A stretch of DNA of 64,000 nt from Streptomyces globosus (GCF_003325375.1 NZ_CP030862.1:5275501-5339500), one strand, 5' to 3'. Positions 42,507-51,030 are shown, counted from the stretch's first letter. The notes: generated from the sequence alone by a model not told the origin. Numbers and translations: made by a program.

Positions 42507-43676
42507 ATGCACTCATCTCGGAAGGGATCCGACGTCCTCGTCATCGGGGGCGGGATCATCGGCCTGGCCACCGCCTGGCGGGCCGCCCGCCGCGGGCTGC
42601 GCACCGCGCTCGCCGACCCCGCGCCCGGCGGCGGCGCGGCCCGGGTCGCGGCCGGCATGCTCGCCGCGGTCACGGAGCTCCACTACGGCGAGGAGACCCT
42701 GCTGGGCCTCAACCTCGCCTCCGCCGCCCGCTACCCGGAGTTCGCCGCCGAGCTGGCCGAGGCCAGCGGCGGCATGGACATCGGCTACCGGGCCTGCGGC
42801 ACCCTCGCCGTCGCGCTCGACGCCGACGACCGGCTCCACCTGCGGGAACTGCACGCCCTCCAGCGCCGCTGCGGCCTGGAGTCGGAGTGGCTCACCGGCC
42901 GCGAGTGCCGCCGCCTGGAGCCGATGCTGGCCCCCGGCGTCCGCGGCGGCCTGCGCGTGGACGGCGACCACCAGGTGGACCCGCGCCGGCTCGCGGCGGC
43001 CCTGCTCGCCGCCTGCGAACGCGCGGGGGTGGAGATGCGCCGGGCGCACGCCGAGCGCCTCCTGGTCTGCGCAGACCGGGCGGTCGGCGCCGCCCTGGAC
43101 GACGGCACCGAGCTGCGCGCCGGGCAGGTCGTCCTGGCCGCCGGATCGCTCAGCGGCCGCCTCGCCGGCGTACCGCAGGAGGTCCTGCCGCCGGTGCGGC
43201 CCGTCAAGGGGCAGGTGCTGCGGCTCGCCGTGCCGGCGGCGTACGGGCCGTTCCTGTCGCGGACGGTCCGGGCGGTCGTGCGCGGCAGCCACGTCTACCT
43301 GGTGCCGCGGGAGAACGGCGAGCTCGTCGTGGGCGCCACCAGCGAGGAACTCGGCTGGGACACCACGGTCACCGCCGGCGGTGTCTACGAACTCCTGCGC
43401 GACGCACACGAGTTGGTTCCCGGCATCACCGAACTCCCGCTGACCGAGACCCTGGCCGGGCTGCGGCCCGGCTCCCCCGACAACGCCCCGCTGCTCGGCC
43501 CGACCGCCCTGCCCGGCCTGCACCTGGCCACCGGGCACTACCGCAACGGGGTCCTGCTGACCCCGCTCACCGGCGACGCGATGGCCGACCTGCTGTCGAC
43601 CGGCACGCTGCCGGACATCGCGCTGCCCTTCAGCCCGAGCCGCTTCTCCGCCGCACGCCAGGAGGCGTACGCATGA
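42507..43676 (+). CDS. thiO: Glycine oxidase ThiO
   Basis: A 389-residue FAD-dependent amine oxidase (DadA/ThiO type) that oxidises glycine to the dehydroglycine used to build the thiazole of thiamine. FAD-binding is at VLVIGGGIIGLATAWRAARR. Family landmarks are ARVAAGMLAAVTE, PVKGQVLRL and GHYRNGVLLTPLTG. ATG 42507 follows GAGGGG. The stop overlaps the thiS start (ATGA). Expression is predicted to fall when TPP is plentiful, through the riboswitch. Confidence 0.95.
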   Translation: MHSSRKGSDVLVIGGGIIGLATAWRAARRGLRTALADPAPGGGAARVAAGMLAAVTELHYGEETLLGLNLASAARYPEFAAELAEASGGMDIGYRACGTLAVALDADDRLHLRELHALQRRCGLESEWLTGRECRRLEPMLAPGVRGGLRVDGDHQVDPRRLAAALLAACERAGVEMRRAHAERLLVCADRAVGAALDDGTELRAGQVVLAAGSLSGRLAGVPQEVLPPVRPVKGQVLRLAVPAAYGPFLSRTVRAVVRGSHVYLVPRENGELVVGATSEELGWDTTVTAGGVYELLRDAHELVPGITELPLTETLAGLRPGSPDNAPLLGPTALPGLHLATGHYRNGVLLTPLTGDAMADLLSTGTLPDIALPFSPSRFSAARQEAYA

Positions 43677-43873
43677 CCATCTCCGTCAACGGCGAGCCGC
43701 GCGAGGTCGCGGCCGGCACCACCCTCGACGCGGTGGTCGCCACCCTCACCGCGGCGCCGTCGGGCGTCGCGGCCGCCCTCAACGAGGCGGTCGTACCGCG
43801 CGGCCAGTGGCCGCGGACCCCGGTCGGCGACGGCGACCGGATCGAGGTCCTCACCGCCGTCCAGGGAGGCTGA
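43673..43873 (+). CDS. thiS: Sulfur carrier protein ThiS
   Basis: A 66-residue ubiquitin-like sulfur carrier. It begins MTISVNGEPREV and ends in the essential Gly-Gly (TAVQGG), whose C-terminus is thiocarboxylated to deliver sulfur to ThiG. The ATG overlaps the thiO stop. The codons for the end of ThiS also supply the thiG ribosome-binding site AGGGAGG. No thiF-type adenylyltransferase is in the window; in actinobacteria a MoeB-like protein elsewhere usually serves. Confidence 0.95.
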   Translation: MTISVNGEPREVAAGTTLDAVVATLTAAPSGVAAALNEAVVPRGQWPRTPVGDGDRIEVLTAVQGG

Positions 43874-43878
43874 GCGCG

Positions 43879-44673
43879 ATGGCCGACGACGTGTTCACCC
43901 TCGGCGGGCGCACCTTCGCCTCCCGCCTGATCATGGGGACGGGCGGGGCGCCCAGCCTCGACGTGCTGGAGCGGGCCCTGGTGGCCTCCGGCACCGAGCT
44001 GACGACCGTGGCGATGCGCCGCCTCGACCCCACCGTGCAGGGCTCGGTCCTCTCCGTCCTCGACCGGCTCGGGATCGCGGTCCTCCCGAACACGGCGGGC
44101 TGCTACACCGCCGGCGAGGCCGTCCTCACCGCGCGGCTCGCGCGGGAGGCGCTCGGCACCGACTGGATCAAGCTGGAGGTCGTCGCGGACGAGCGGACGC
44201 TGCTCCCGGACGGGGAGGAGCTGCTCCAGGCCGCCGAAACCCTGGTGGACGACGGCTTCACGGTCCTGCCGTACACGAGCGACGACCCTGTCCTCGCCCG
44301 CAAGCTGGAGGATGCCGGGTGCGCGGCGGTCATGCCGCTGGGCTCTCCGATCGGGTCGGGGATGGGCATCCGCAACCCGCACAACTTCGAGCTGATCGTG
44401 GAGCGGGCCGGCGTACCGGTGATCCTGGACGCGGGGGCCGGCACGGCCTCCGACGCCGCCCTGGCGATGGAGCTGGGGTGCGCGGGCGTGATGCTGGCCT
44501 CGGCGGTGACACGGGCGCAGGCGCCGGTGCTGATGGCCGCCGCGATGCGGGACGCGGTGTCCGCGGGGCGGCTGGCATACCGCGCCGGCCGTATCCCCCA
44601 GCGCCGCTTCGCCGCGGCGTCCTCCCCCGCGGAGGGCCTGGCCGCCCTGGACCCGGAACGCCCGGCGTTCTGA
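43879..44673 (+). CDS. thiG: Thiazole synthase ThiG
   Basis: A 264-residue TIM-barrel enzyme that forms the thiamine thiazole phosphate from deoxyxylulose phosphate, dehydroglycine and ThiS-thiocarboxylate. The N-terminal motif SRLIMGTGG and NTAGCYTAGEAV are conserved. The catalytic lysine lies in DWIKLEVV (about residue 97). MPLGSPIGSGMGI and DAGAGTASDAALAMELG bind phosphate. It starts five bases after thiS and is followed by a strong palindromic terminator. Confidence 0.97.
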   Translation: MADDVFTLGGRTFASRLIMGTGGAPSLDVLERALVASGTELTTVAMRRLDPTVQGSVLSVLDRLGIAVLPNTAGCYTAGEAVLTARLAREALGTDWIKLEVVADERTLLPDGEELLQAAETLVDDGFTVLPYTSDDPVLARKLEDAGCAAVMPLGSPIGSGMGIRNPHNFELIVERAGVPVILDAGAGTASDAALAMELGCAGVMLASAVTRAQAPVLMAAAMRDAVSAGRLAYRAGRIPQRRFAAASSPAEGLAALDPERPAF

Positions 44674-44716
44674 CCCGGGGGCCGTCAGGGGCCCCCTCCC
44701 GGCCGGCCCCCTGCCC

Positions 44717-44744
44717 GTCCCCGCCGGCCCGGGCCGGCGGGGAC
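44717..44744 (+). terminator. thiOSG terminator palindrome
   Basis: A perfect 28-base palindrome (14-bp arms 44717-44730 and 44731-44744), 44 bases after the thiG stop. It probably ends the thiOSG transcript before the kinase gene. Confidence 0.75.
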
Positions 44745-44833
44745 GGCTGCGCGCGGCGGGCCGGCGGCGCGTGCGCCGCGTCACAACTGCGCACCAGCCT
44801 GCCTCTCCCGGCGGAGCCCACAGGTGCCGCTCG

Positions 44834-44845
44834 TAGAATCACCGG
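44834..44845 (+). promoter_or_regulatory. Kinase promoter (-10 element)
   Basis: TAGAAT at 44834-44839 matches the Streptomyces -10 consensus and is six bases from the kinase GTG, which predicts a leaderless transcript. No convincing -35 hexamer is seen. Confidence 0.5.
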
Positions 44846-46783
44846 GTGGACACGACCCTGGATGACCCCCTCGTCGGGCAGACGCTCGACGGCCGCTACC
44901 GCATCGACGCCCGTATCGCGGCCGGCGGCATGGCCACGGTCTACCGGGCCCTGGACACGCGCCTGGACCGGGTTCTCGCGCTGAAGGTGATGCACCCGGC
45001 GCTGGCCGCGGACGGCGCGTTCGTGGACCGTTTCATCCGCGAGGCGAAGTCCGTGGCGCGGCTGGCGCATCCGAACGTGGTCGCGGTGTTCGACCAGGGT
45101 ACGGACGGCCCGTACACGTATCTGGCGATGGAGTACGTCTCCGGCTGCACGCTGCGGGATGTGCTGCGCGAGCGCGGCGCGCTGCAGCCGCGGGCGGCGC
45201 TGGACATCCTGGAGCCGGTGCTGGCGGCGCTGGGGGCGGCCCACCGGGCGGGTTTCGTGCACCGGGACATGAAGCCGGAGAACGTGCTGATCGGCGACGA
45301 CGGCCGGGTGAAGGTGGCCGATTTCGGCTTGGTGCGGTCGGTGGACTCGGTGACGAGTACGACGGGCGCCGTGCTCGGCACGGTGTCGTACCTGGCTCCG
45401 GAGCAGATCGAGAGCGGTGTCGCGGACACCCGTGTGGACGTGTACGCGTGCGGGGTCGTCCTGTACGAGATGCTGACGGGCGGGAAGCCGCATGCGGGGG
45501 GTACGCCGGCGCAGGTGCTGTACCAGCACCTGCACGAGGACGTGCCGCCTCCGTCGGCGGCGGTGCCGGGCCTGCCGGCTTCGCTGGACGGGATCGTGGC
45601 GCAGGCGGCGGCCCGGGCGCCGGAGCTGCGTCCGTCCGACGCGGCGGCGCTGCTGGGCCTGGTGCTCGCTGTGCGGGCGGAGCTGTCGGACGCGGAGCTG
45701 GATGCGGTCCCGCCGCGGGCGCTGTCCGGCGAGCGGTCGGCGGCGGAGGACCGTACGAGTGTGATCCCGCGCCCGGTCGGGGCGCGGCAGGGCGGCGGCG
45801 ACGGTGTGGAGCACACGTCGGTACTGGCGTCGGCGCCGGTCCCCCCGCTGCCGGATCCGGCGGGTCCGGGCGCGAGTCCGCGCCGGGCGGGCCGGGTGCG
45901 GCGGGGTCCGCTGCTGGTGGTGGCGGCGGTGCTGCTGGCGCTGGGGCTGGGTACGGGCGTGTGGTACATCAGCGCGGGCCAGTTCACGAAGGTCCCGAAC
46001 CTGCTGGGCAAGTCGGAGGCCGAGGCCCGTTCGGAGCTGTCGGCGGCCGGCCTGGGTGTGAAGCGCGTGGAGCGGAAGTTCAGCGAGGCTTTCGAGCGGG
46101 GCACGGTGATGGCCTCGGACCCGGGGGGCGGCAAGCGGATCCGCGGCAACGGCGCGGTGGTGCTGACCGTTTCGCGGGGCCCGCAGGTGGTGGTGGTCCC
46201 GGACGTCACGGGCCGGCCGCTGGACGATGCGAAGGCGGAGCTGACGAAGAGCGGCCTGGCGCCGGGGATCGTGAACGAGGCGTTCAGCCAGGACGTGGCC
46301 AGGGGTTCGGTGATCAGCACGGACCCGGTGGGCGGGCAGAAGCGCGCGCCGGACACGGCGGTTGCGATCACGGTGAGCAAGGGCCGGCCCGTGCAGGTGC
46401 CGAACGTGGCGGCGCGGCCGGTGGAGCAGGCCCGTACGGCGCTGCAGGACCTGGGCCTGAAGGTGGAGGTGGCTGCGGAGCAGGTCAACTCCCCGGTGCC
46501 GGCGGGCACGGTGGCGAACCAGTCGCTGAGTGCCGGTGCGCAGGCGGCGGCCGGTGACACGGTGGTGCTGACGGTGTCGAAGGGCCCGCGCCTGGTCGCG
46601 GTGCCGAACGTGACGGGGCTGGATGCGGATGCGGCGCGCCGGACGCTGGAGGCGGCCGGGTTCAAGGTGCGGGTGGAGAAGCCGCTGATCTCCTTCTCGA
46701 ACACGGTGGACGCGCAGTCGGTGCCGGGCGGCCAGAGCGCCCCGGAGGGCAGCACGGTCGTCCTGCGGATCAAGGGGCTGTAG
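44846..46783 (+). CDS. PASTA-domain serine/threonine protein kinase
   Basis: A 645-residue receptor-type Hanks kinase. The kinase domain spans about residues 18-270: glycine loop IAAGGMATVY, catalytic lysine in LALKVM, catalytic loop HRDMKPEN, DFGLV, and a Thr-rich activation loop DSVTSTTGAVLGTVSYLAPE. A low-complexity linker with Thr/Ser leads to one membrane segment (about 353-375). Four extracellular PASTA repeats follow, starting KVPNLLG, VVPDVTG, QVPNVAA and AVPNVTG, which bind muropeptides or lipid II in relatives. By context it corresponds to mycobacterial pknL; by domains it resembles PknB. Confidence 0.95.
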   Translation: MDTTLDDPLVGQTLDGRYRIDARIAAGGMATVYRALDTRLDRVLALKVMHPALAADGAFVDRFIREAKSVARLAHPNVVAVFDQGTDGPYTYLAMEYVSGCTLRDVLRERGALQPRAALDILEPVLAALGAAHRAGFVHRDMKPENVLIGDDGRVKVADFGLVRSVDSVTSTTGAVLGTVSYLAPEQIESGVADTRVDVYACGVVLYEMLTGGKPHAGGTPAQVLYQHLHEDVPPPSAAVPGLPASLDGIVAQAAARAPELRPSDAAALLGLVLAVRAELSDAELDAVPPRALSGERSAAEDRTSVIPRPVGARQGGGDGVEHTSVLASAPVPPLPDPAGPGASPRRAGRVRRGPLLVVAAVLLALGLGTGVWYISAGQFTKVPNLLGKSEAEARSELSAAGLGVKRVERKFSEAFERGTVMASDPGGGKRIRGNGAVVLTVSRGPQVVVVPDVTGRPLDDAKAELTKSGLAPGIVNEAFSQDVARGSVISTDPVGGQKRAPDTAVAITVSKGRPVQVPNVAARPVEQARTALQDLGLKVEVAAEQVNSPVPAGTVANQSLSAGAQAAAGDTVVLTVSKGPRLVAVPNVTGLDADAARRTLEAAGFKVRVEKPLISFSNTVDAQSVPGGQSAPEGSTVVLRIKGL

Positions 46784-46785
46784 CG

Positions 46786-47691
46786 GTGCCGGAGTCGGAG
46801 GCGGACGGCGTTCTTCCCGCGGCCGGGCGGCGCGCGCGGAATCCGGTCGGCGGGCATGTTCCCGTGGCGGGCGGGCTTGCTTCGGTGGGGTTGTCGTATG
46901 CGCGGGAGCTGGCCGCGGAGGCGGTGCAGGTCTTCGTGGCGAACCCGCGCGGCTGGGCGACTCCGGCGGGCAGTCCCGCGCAGGACGAGCTGTTCCGCGC
47001 GGGCTGCGCGGAGGCCGGGATCCCGGCGTTCGTGCACGCCCCGTATCTGATCAACTTCGGTTCGCACACGGCGGCCACGGTGGAGCGCTCGGTGGAGTCG
47101 CTGCGGCATTCGCTGCGCCGCGGCCGGCGGATCGGGGCGGGCGGGGTGGTCGTCCACACGGGCTCGGCGACGGGCGGGCGTCCGCGCGAGGTGGCGTTGG
47201 CGCAGGTCAGGGAGTATGCGCTGCCGCTGCTGGATGAGCTGGTCCATGACGACGACCCGTTCCTGCTGCTGGAGTCGACGGCCGGGCAGGGTTCGTCGCT
47301 GTGCTCGCTGATGGAGGATTTCGGCCCGTACTTCGAGGCGCTGGACCACCATCCGAAGCTGGGTGTCTGTGTGGACACCTGCCACGTGTTCGCCGCCGGG
47401 CACGATCTGGCGGAGCCGGGCGGTGTGAAGGCGGCGCTGGACCTGCTGGTGGACACGGTGGGCGAGGGGCGGCTGAAGCTGGTGCACGCCAACGACTCGA
47501 AGGAGGGTGTGGGCGCGCACCGGGACCGGCACGCGAACATCGGGCAGGGCCGCATCGGCCGGGAGGCGTTCGCGGAGCTGTTCTCGCATCCCGCGATGGA
47601 GGGGGTGCCGCTGGTGATCGAGACGCCGGGCGGCAAGGAGGGGCACGCGGCGGACGTGGCTCTCTTGAAGGAGCTGCGGGGCCTGCACTGA
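46786..47691 (+). CDS. nfo: Deoxyribonuclease IV (AP endonuclease, Nfo-like)
   Basis: A 301-residue zinc-dependent TIM-barrel endonuclease that cuts DNA at abasic sites. Metal-binding and family motifs are GGHVPVAGG, HAPYLINFGS, VVVHTGSATG, LLLESTAGQGSS, VCVDTCHVFAAG, HANDSKEGVGAHRDRH, GQGRIG and VIETPG. The length is close to E. coli Nfo. The GTG start is two bases after the kinase stop, so the two genes are probably co-translated. Confidence 0.92.
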   Translation: MPESEADGVLPAAGRRARNPVGGHVPVAGGLASVGLSYARELAAEAVQVFVANPRGWATPAGSPAQDELFRAGCAEAGIPAFVHAPYLINFGSHTAATVERSVESLRHSLRRGRRIGAGGVVVHTGSATGGRPREVALAQVREYALPLLDELVHDDDPFLLLESTAGQGSSLCSLMEDFGPYFEALDHHPKLGVCVDTCHVFAAGHDLAEPGGVKAALDLLVDTVGEGRLKLVHANDSKEGVGAHRDRHANIGQGRIGREAFAELFSHPAMEGVPLVIETPGGKEGHAADVALLKELRGLH

Positions 47692-47726
47692 GCTCCCCGC
47701 TGCGGCCCTGATCCGCGGGACAGGCC

Positions 47727-48359
47727 CTACAGCTCGGGCCCGTCGCCCGGTTCCTCCTGGTAGGAGTAGCGCTGTTCCCGCCAGGGGTCGCCGATGTTGT
47801 GGTAGCCGCGTTCTTCCCAGAAGCCGCGCCGGTCGGCGGTCATGTACTCGATGCCGCGGACCCATTTCGGGCCCTTCCAGGCGTACAGGTGGGGCACGAC
47901 GAGCCGCAGCGGGAAGCCGTGTTCGGCGGTGAGGGGCTCGCCGCCCTGGTGGGTGGCGAAGACGGTCCGCCCGGAGGCGAAGTCGGCCATCCGCAGGTTG
48001 GAGCTGAAGCCGTACTCGGCCCACACCATCACATGGGTGGCCTGCGGCGACGGCGGTGCCAGGGCGAGGATCTCGCGGGCGAGGACTCCGCCCCACTCGG
48101 CGCCGACCATGCTGAACTTGGTCACGCAGTGCAGGTCGGCGACGACGGTCTCGAAGGGCAGGGCGGTGAACTGCTCGTGGTTCCAGCAGTGCTTCTGCCC
48201 GTCGGCGGTGGCGCCGAAGACGCGGAACTCCCACCGGTCGGGCTTGAACCGGGGTACGGGCCCGTAGTGGGTGACGGGCCAGCCCCGCTGGAGCCGCTGT
48301 CCCGGGGGAAGCTCCAGCTGCTCTGCTCCCGGAGATTCCCGGCTGTCCGGCTGACCCAT
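47727..48359 (-). CDS. Molybdopterin-dependent sulfite oxidase-like protein
   Basis: A 210-residue protein of the oxidoreductase molybdopterin-binding (SUOX-like) fold. The molybdenum-ligand cysteine is in ADLHCVTKFSMVGAEWGGV, and HGFPLRLVVPHLYAWKGPKWV is the usual cofactor-binding stretch. No signal peptide is present, so it is probably cytoplasmic and unlike MsrP. The substrate is unknown. It is convergent with nfo and divergent from bfr. Confidence 0.88.
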   Translation of the reverse strand: MGQPDSRESPGAEQLELPPGQRLQRGWPVTHYGPVPRFKPDRWEFRVFGATADGQKHCWNHEQFTALPFETVVADLHCVTKFSMVGAEWGGVLAREILALAPPSPQATHVMVWAEYGFSSNLRMADFASGRTVFATHQGGEPLTAEHGFPLRLVVPHLYAWKGPKWVRGIEYMTADRRGFWEERGYHNIGDPWREQRYSYQEEPGDGPEL

Positions 48360-48530
48360 GTCTCCATGGTGACAGACGTGGCGGGGTGGTCATGACCAGG
48401 CGGGAACCGATTCGGGCATGTCATGGCAACTCCCACTAAGGAGGCACTTACTGGACGGTTCATGGTCGCGGTGCAAGGATGCGCGCACAGACCCGTCACT
48501 AGCGGACATTGCCTGGAAGGAGCCTCTGCG

Positions 48531-49010
48531 ATGCAGGGCGACCCCGAGGTCCTTGAGTTTCTGAACGAGCAGCTGACCGGCGAGCTCACGGCGATCAACC
48601 AGTACTGGCTCCACTACCGGATCCAGGACAACAAGGGTTGGACCAAGCTCGCGAACTACACCCGCGCCGAGTCCATCGACGAGATGAAGCACGCGGACAA
48701 GATCACCGAGCGCATCCTGATGCTCGACGGGCTGCCGAACTACCAGCGCCTCTTCCACGTGCGGGTGGGCCAGACGCTGACGGAGATGTTCCAGGCGGAC
48801 CGCCAGGTGGAGGTCGAGGCGATCGACCGGCTGAAGCGCGGCATCGAGGTCATGCGCGGCAAGGGCGACACCACGTCGGCGCGGCTCTTCGAGGACATCC
48901 TGGAGGACGAGGAGCACCACATCGACTACCTGGACACGCAGCTGGAGCTGATCGAGGCGCTCGGGGAGCCGCTGTACCTCGCCCAGCAGATCGAGCAGCC
49001 GGACAGCTGA
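48531..49010 (+). CDS. bfr: Bacterioferritin
   Basis: A 159-residue haem-containing ferritin that stores iron as a 24-mer. Ferroxidase ligands Glu18, Glu51 and His54 and the haem-ligand Met52 are in the expected places, in TGELTAINQYWLHY and ESIDEMKHADK. EDILEDEEHHIDYLDTQ carries the second ligand set. ATG 48531 follows GGAAGGAG. A longer open frame from 48423 is not supported by family length. It converges on bfd, with one base between the two stops. Confidence 0.97.
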   Translation: MQGDPEVLEFLNEQLTGELTAINQYWLHYRIQDNKGWTKLANYTRAESIDEMKHADKITERILMLDGLPNYQRLFHVRVGQTLTEMFQADRQVEVEAIDRLKRGIEVMRGKGDTTSARLFEDILEDEEHHIDYLDTQLELIEALGEPLYLAQQIEQPDS

Positions 49011-49011
49011 C

Positions 49012-49275
49012 TCAGGCCGCCCCGGCGAGCTCCCTCTCCGCGGTGGCGTCGGCGGTGTCCGCGGCGAGCGCGTCGGCAGCGGCGCGGCCCTTCTCCAGCA
49101 GCTCCCGGCGCGGGCACGCCCCCCGGCCGAGGAGGCCCTGGATGGTGCGGACGCAGGAGCCGCAGTCGGTGCCGGCCTTGGTCACGGAGGCTATCTGGCG
49201 GGGGGTGCAGGCCCCGGCCGCCGCGTGTTCCCTGACCTGCTTGTCGGTGATGCCGAAGCAAGAGCAGACGTACAC
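49012..49275 (-). CDS. bfd: Bacterioferritin-associated ferredoxin (Bfd-like)
   Basis: An 87-residue [2Fe-2S] protein. Cys4, Cys6, Cys38 and Cys41 (VCSCFG and DCGSC) form the BFD-type cluster motif. Relatives reduce the iron core of bacterioferritin and release Fe2+. I chose GTG 49275, which has AGGGAGG seven bases upstream; this start brings the first cysteines to the N-terminus as in the family. The C-terminal 30 residues are Ala/Glu-rich and unlike E. coli Bfd. An iron-box-like element lies upstream. Confidence 0.92.
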   Translation of the reverse strand: MYVCSCFGITDKQVREHAAAGACTPRQIASVTKAGTDCGSCVRTIQGLLGRGACPRRELLEKGRAAADALAADTADATAERELAGAA

Positions 49276-49313
49276 GCGGTTCACCTCCCTGGGCGGTCTT
49301 GCAGCCACCCCTG

Positions 49314-49332
49314 TTCGGTGAGGCTTACCTAA
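49314..49332 (-). promoter_or_regulatory. Iron box (DmdR/IdeR-type site) upstream of bfd
   Basis: The 19 bases match the actinobacterial iron-box consensus (TTAGGTTAGGCTAACCTAA) at 16 positions by eye. The site starts 39 bases before the bfd start, where an iron-loaded DmdR/IdeR repressor would block transcription. This predicts that bfd is induced by iron starvation. Confidence 0.75.
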
Positions 49333-49373
49333 CCGTACCCAAAGTGCGGGTGGCCGGAAAGCCCCCGTACGCC

Positions 49374-49408
49374 AGTGGGGCGCGGATCACACGGATCCGC
49401 GCCCCACT
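49374..49408 (-). terminator. DAHP synthase terminator hairpin
   Basis: Perfect 15-bp arms at 49374-49388 and 49394-49408 with a five-base loop, beginning 39 bases after the DAHP synthase stop. A strong intrinsic terminator. Confidence 0.85.
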
Positions 49409-49447
49409 GTCATCGGGCTGTCACGGCGGCCGGCCGGCCGCACGCCG

Positions 49448-50803
49448 CTACTGGTCGCGGTACATCTCCGCGACGAGGAACGCCAGGTCGAGGGACTGGC
49501 TGCGGTTCAGCCGCGGGTCGCAGGCCGTCTCGTAGCGCTGGTGCAGGTCGTCAACGAAGATCTCGTCGCCGCCGCCCACGCACTCGGTGACGTCGTGGCC
49601 GGTGAGCTCGACGTGGATGCCGCCCGGGTGGGTGCCGAGCGCCTTGTGGACCTCGAAGAAGCCCTTGACCTCGTCGAGGACGTCGTCGAAGCGGCGCGTC
49701 TTGTGGCCGGAGGCGGCCTCGAAGGTGTTGCCGTGCATCGGGTCGGTGACCCAGCCGACGACCGCGCCGGAGGCGGTGACCTTCTCGACGAGCTCGGGCA
49801 GCTTGTCGCGGACCTTGTCGGCGCCCATGCGGACGACGAAGGTGAGCCGGCCCGGGTCTCGCTCGGGGTCGAGCCGGTCGATGTAGGTCAGCGCCTCGTC
49901 CACGCTGGTCGTGGGGCCGAGCTTGATGCCGATCGGGTTGGCGATCTGCGAGCAGAACTCGATGTGCGCGTGGTCCAGCTGCCTCGTGCGCTCGCCGATC
50001 CACACCATGTGGCCGGAGGTGTCGTACAGCTTCCCGGTCCGGGAGTCCGTACGGGTGAGGGCGCCCTCGTAGTCGAGGAGCAGCGCCTCGTGCGAGGAGT
50101 AGAACTCCACCGCCTTGAACTCGGCCGGGTCGGTGCCGCAGGCCTTCATGAAGCTCAGGGCGTTGTCGATCTCGCGGGCGAGCTGCTCGTAGCGCTGGCC
50201 GGAGGGGGACGACTTCACGAAGTCCTGGTTCCAGGCGTGCACCTGCCGCAGGTCGGCGTAGCCGCCGGTGGTGAAGGCGCGCACCAGGTTCAGGGTCGAC
50301 GCGGAGGCGTGGTACATGCGCTTGAGCCGCTCGGGGTCCGGGACGCGGGCCTCGGGGGTGAACTCGAAGCCGTTGACGGAGTCGCCGCGGTAGGTCGGCA
50401 GGGTCACCCCGTCGCGGGTCTCGGTGTCCTTGGAGCGGGGCTTGCTGTACTGGCCGGCGATGCGCCCGACCTTCACGACGGGCACGGAGGCCGCGTACGT
50501 CAGGACGGCGCTCATCTGGAGCAGCGTCTTCAGCTTGGCGCGGATGTGCTCGGCGGACACGGCGTCGAAGGCCTCGGCGCAGTCGCCGCCCTGGAGGAGG
50601 AACGCCTCACCCCGGGCGACGGCTCCCAGACGGGCGCGCAGCTGGTCGCACTCGCCCGCGAAAACGAGCGGAGGATACGACTCGAGGTCCGCGACGACTG
50701 CGCGCAGGGCCTCGGCATCGGGGTACGAAGGCTGCTGCGCCGCGGGCAGGTCTCGCCAGGTCGCCTTGGCGGCGGGGGCGTGGGTTTCAGCGTTCACGGT
50801 CAC
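49448..50803 (-). CDS. Class II 3-deoxy-7-phosphoheptulonate synthase
   Basis: A 451-residue class II (plant-type) DAHP synthase that condenses PEP and erythrose-4-phosphate, the first step of the shikimate pathway. Landmarks are LPAAQQPSYPD, FAGECDQLRARLG, LLQGGDCAEAF, GRIAGQYSKPRS, LRQVHAWNQDFV, FVVRMGADKVRDKLPEL and GWVTDPMHGNT. The first GTG (50803) merges with the AGGGG site, so GTG 50797 may be the true start. It is divergent from the Trp leader and anthranilate synthase; together they feed tryptophan. Confidence 0.95.
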   Translation of the reverse strand: MTVNAETHAPAAKATWRDLPAAQQPSYPDAEALRAVVADLESYPPLVFAGECDQLRARLGAVARGEAFLLQGGDCAEAFDAVSAEHIRAKLKTLLQMSAVLTYAASVPVVKVGRIAGQYSKPRSKDTETRDGVTLPTYRGDSVNGFEFTPEARVPDPERLKRMYHASASTLNLVRAFTTGGYADLRQVHAWNQDFVKSSPSGQRYEQLAREIDNALSFMKACGTDPAEFKAVEFYSSHEALLLDYEGALTRTDSRTGKLYDTSGHMVWIGERTRQLDHAHIEFCSQIANPIGIKLGPTTSVDEALTYIDRLDPERDPGRLTFVVRMGADKVRDKLPELVEKVTASGAVVGWVTDPMHGNTFEAASGHKTRRFDDVLDEVKGFFEVHKALGTHPGGIHVELTGHDVTECVGGGDEIFVDDLHQRYETACDPRLNRSQSLDLAFLVAEMYRDQ

Positions 50804-50921
50804 CCCTACACATTAAGGCGTCCCACCTCGTGCCCTGCCGGTTGCCCATCAGTTGAGACGGACGTCTCTCACCCTGTTTCCCCCCGCACGCCGTCCTTCC
50901 CGGTGGGCTAGGGTGGTCCGC

Positions 50922-50993
50922 ATGTACGCGCACTCCTGCCGCTCCTGGTGGTGGACCGCTCCCGGCGGCCCACTCCTCGCGCGTACCCACTGA
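50922..50993 (+). CDS. trpL: Tryptophan leader peptide
   Basis: A 23-codon reading frame beginning ATG TAC GCG and ending in TGA, with three consecutive TGG codons at 50946-50954 (MYAHSCRSWWWTAPGG start). Three adjacent Trp codons are the hallmark of trp-operon leader peptides. When charged tRNA-Trp is scarce the ribosome stalls here and changes the fold of the RNA that follows. A -10-like TAGGGT at 50909-50914 lies so close that the transcript may start at or next to the ATG. It is too short for usual gene finders. Confidence 0.9.
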   Translation: MYAHSCRSWWWTAPGGPLLARTH

Positions 50994-51030
50994 CACGACC
51001 GACGCGAAGGCCGCCCCGAGGGGCGGCCTT
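50964..51030 (+). promoter_or_regulatory. trp transcription attenuator
   Basis: The terminator has perfect 11-bp arms at 51007-51017 and 51020-51030 around GA. Its left arm contains GGCCGCC, which can instead pair with GGCGGCC at 50964-50970 inside the leader peptide frame, just after the Trp codons. Stalling at the TGG triplet would favour this antiterminator; fast translation would favour the terminator. This is classical attenuation, and a trp attenuator before an anthranilate synthase gene is known in S. venezuelae. Confidence 0.85.

Noticed and set aside
48423..48530. Longer bacterioferritin starting at ATG 48423
   Set aside because: The 36 extra residues are not family-like, and ATG 48531 has a good ribosome-binding site and correct ligand numbering.
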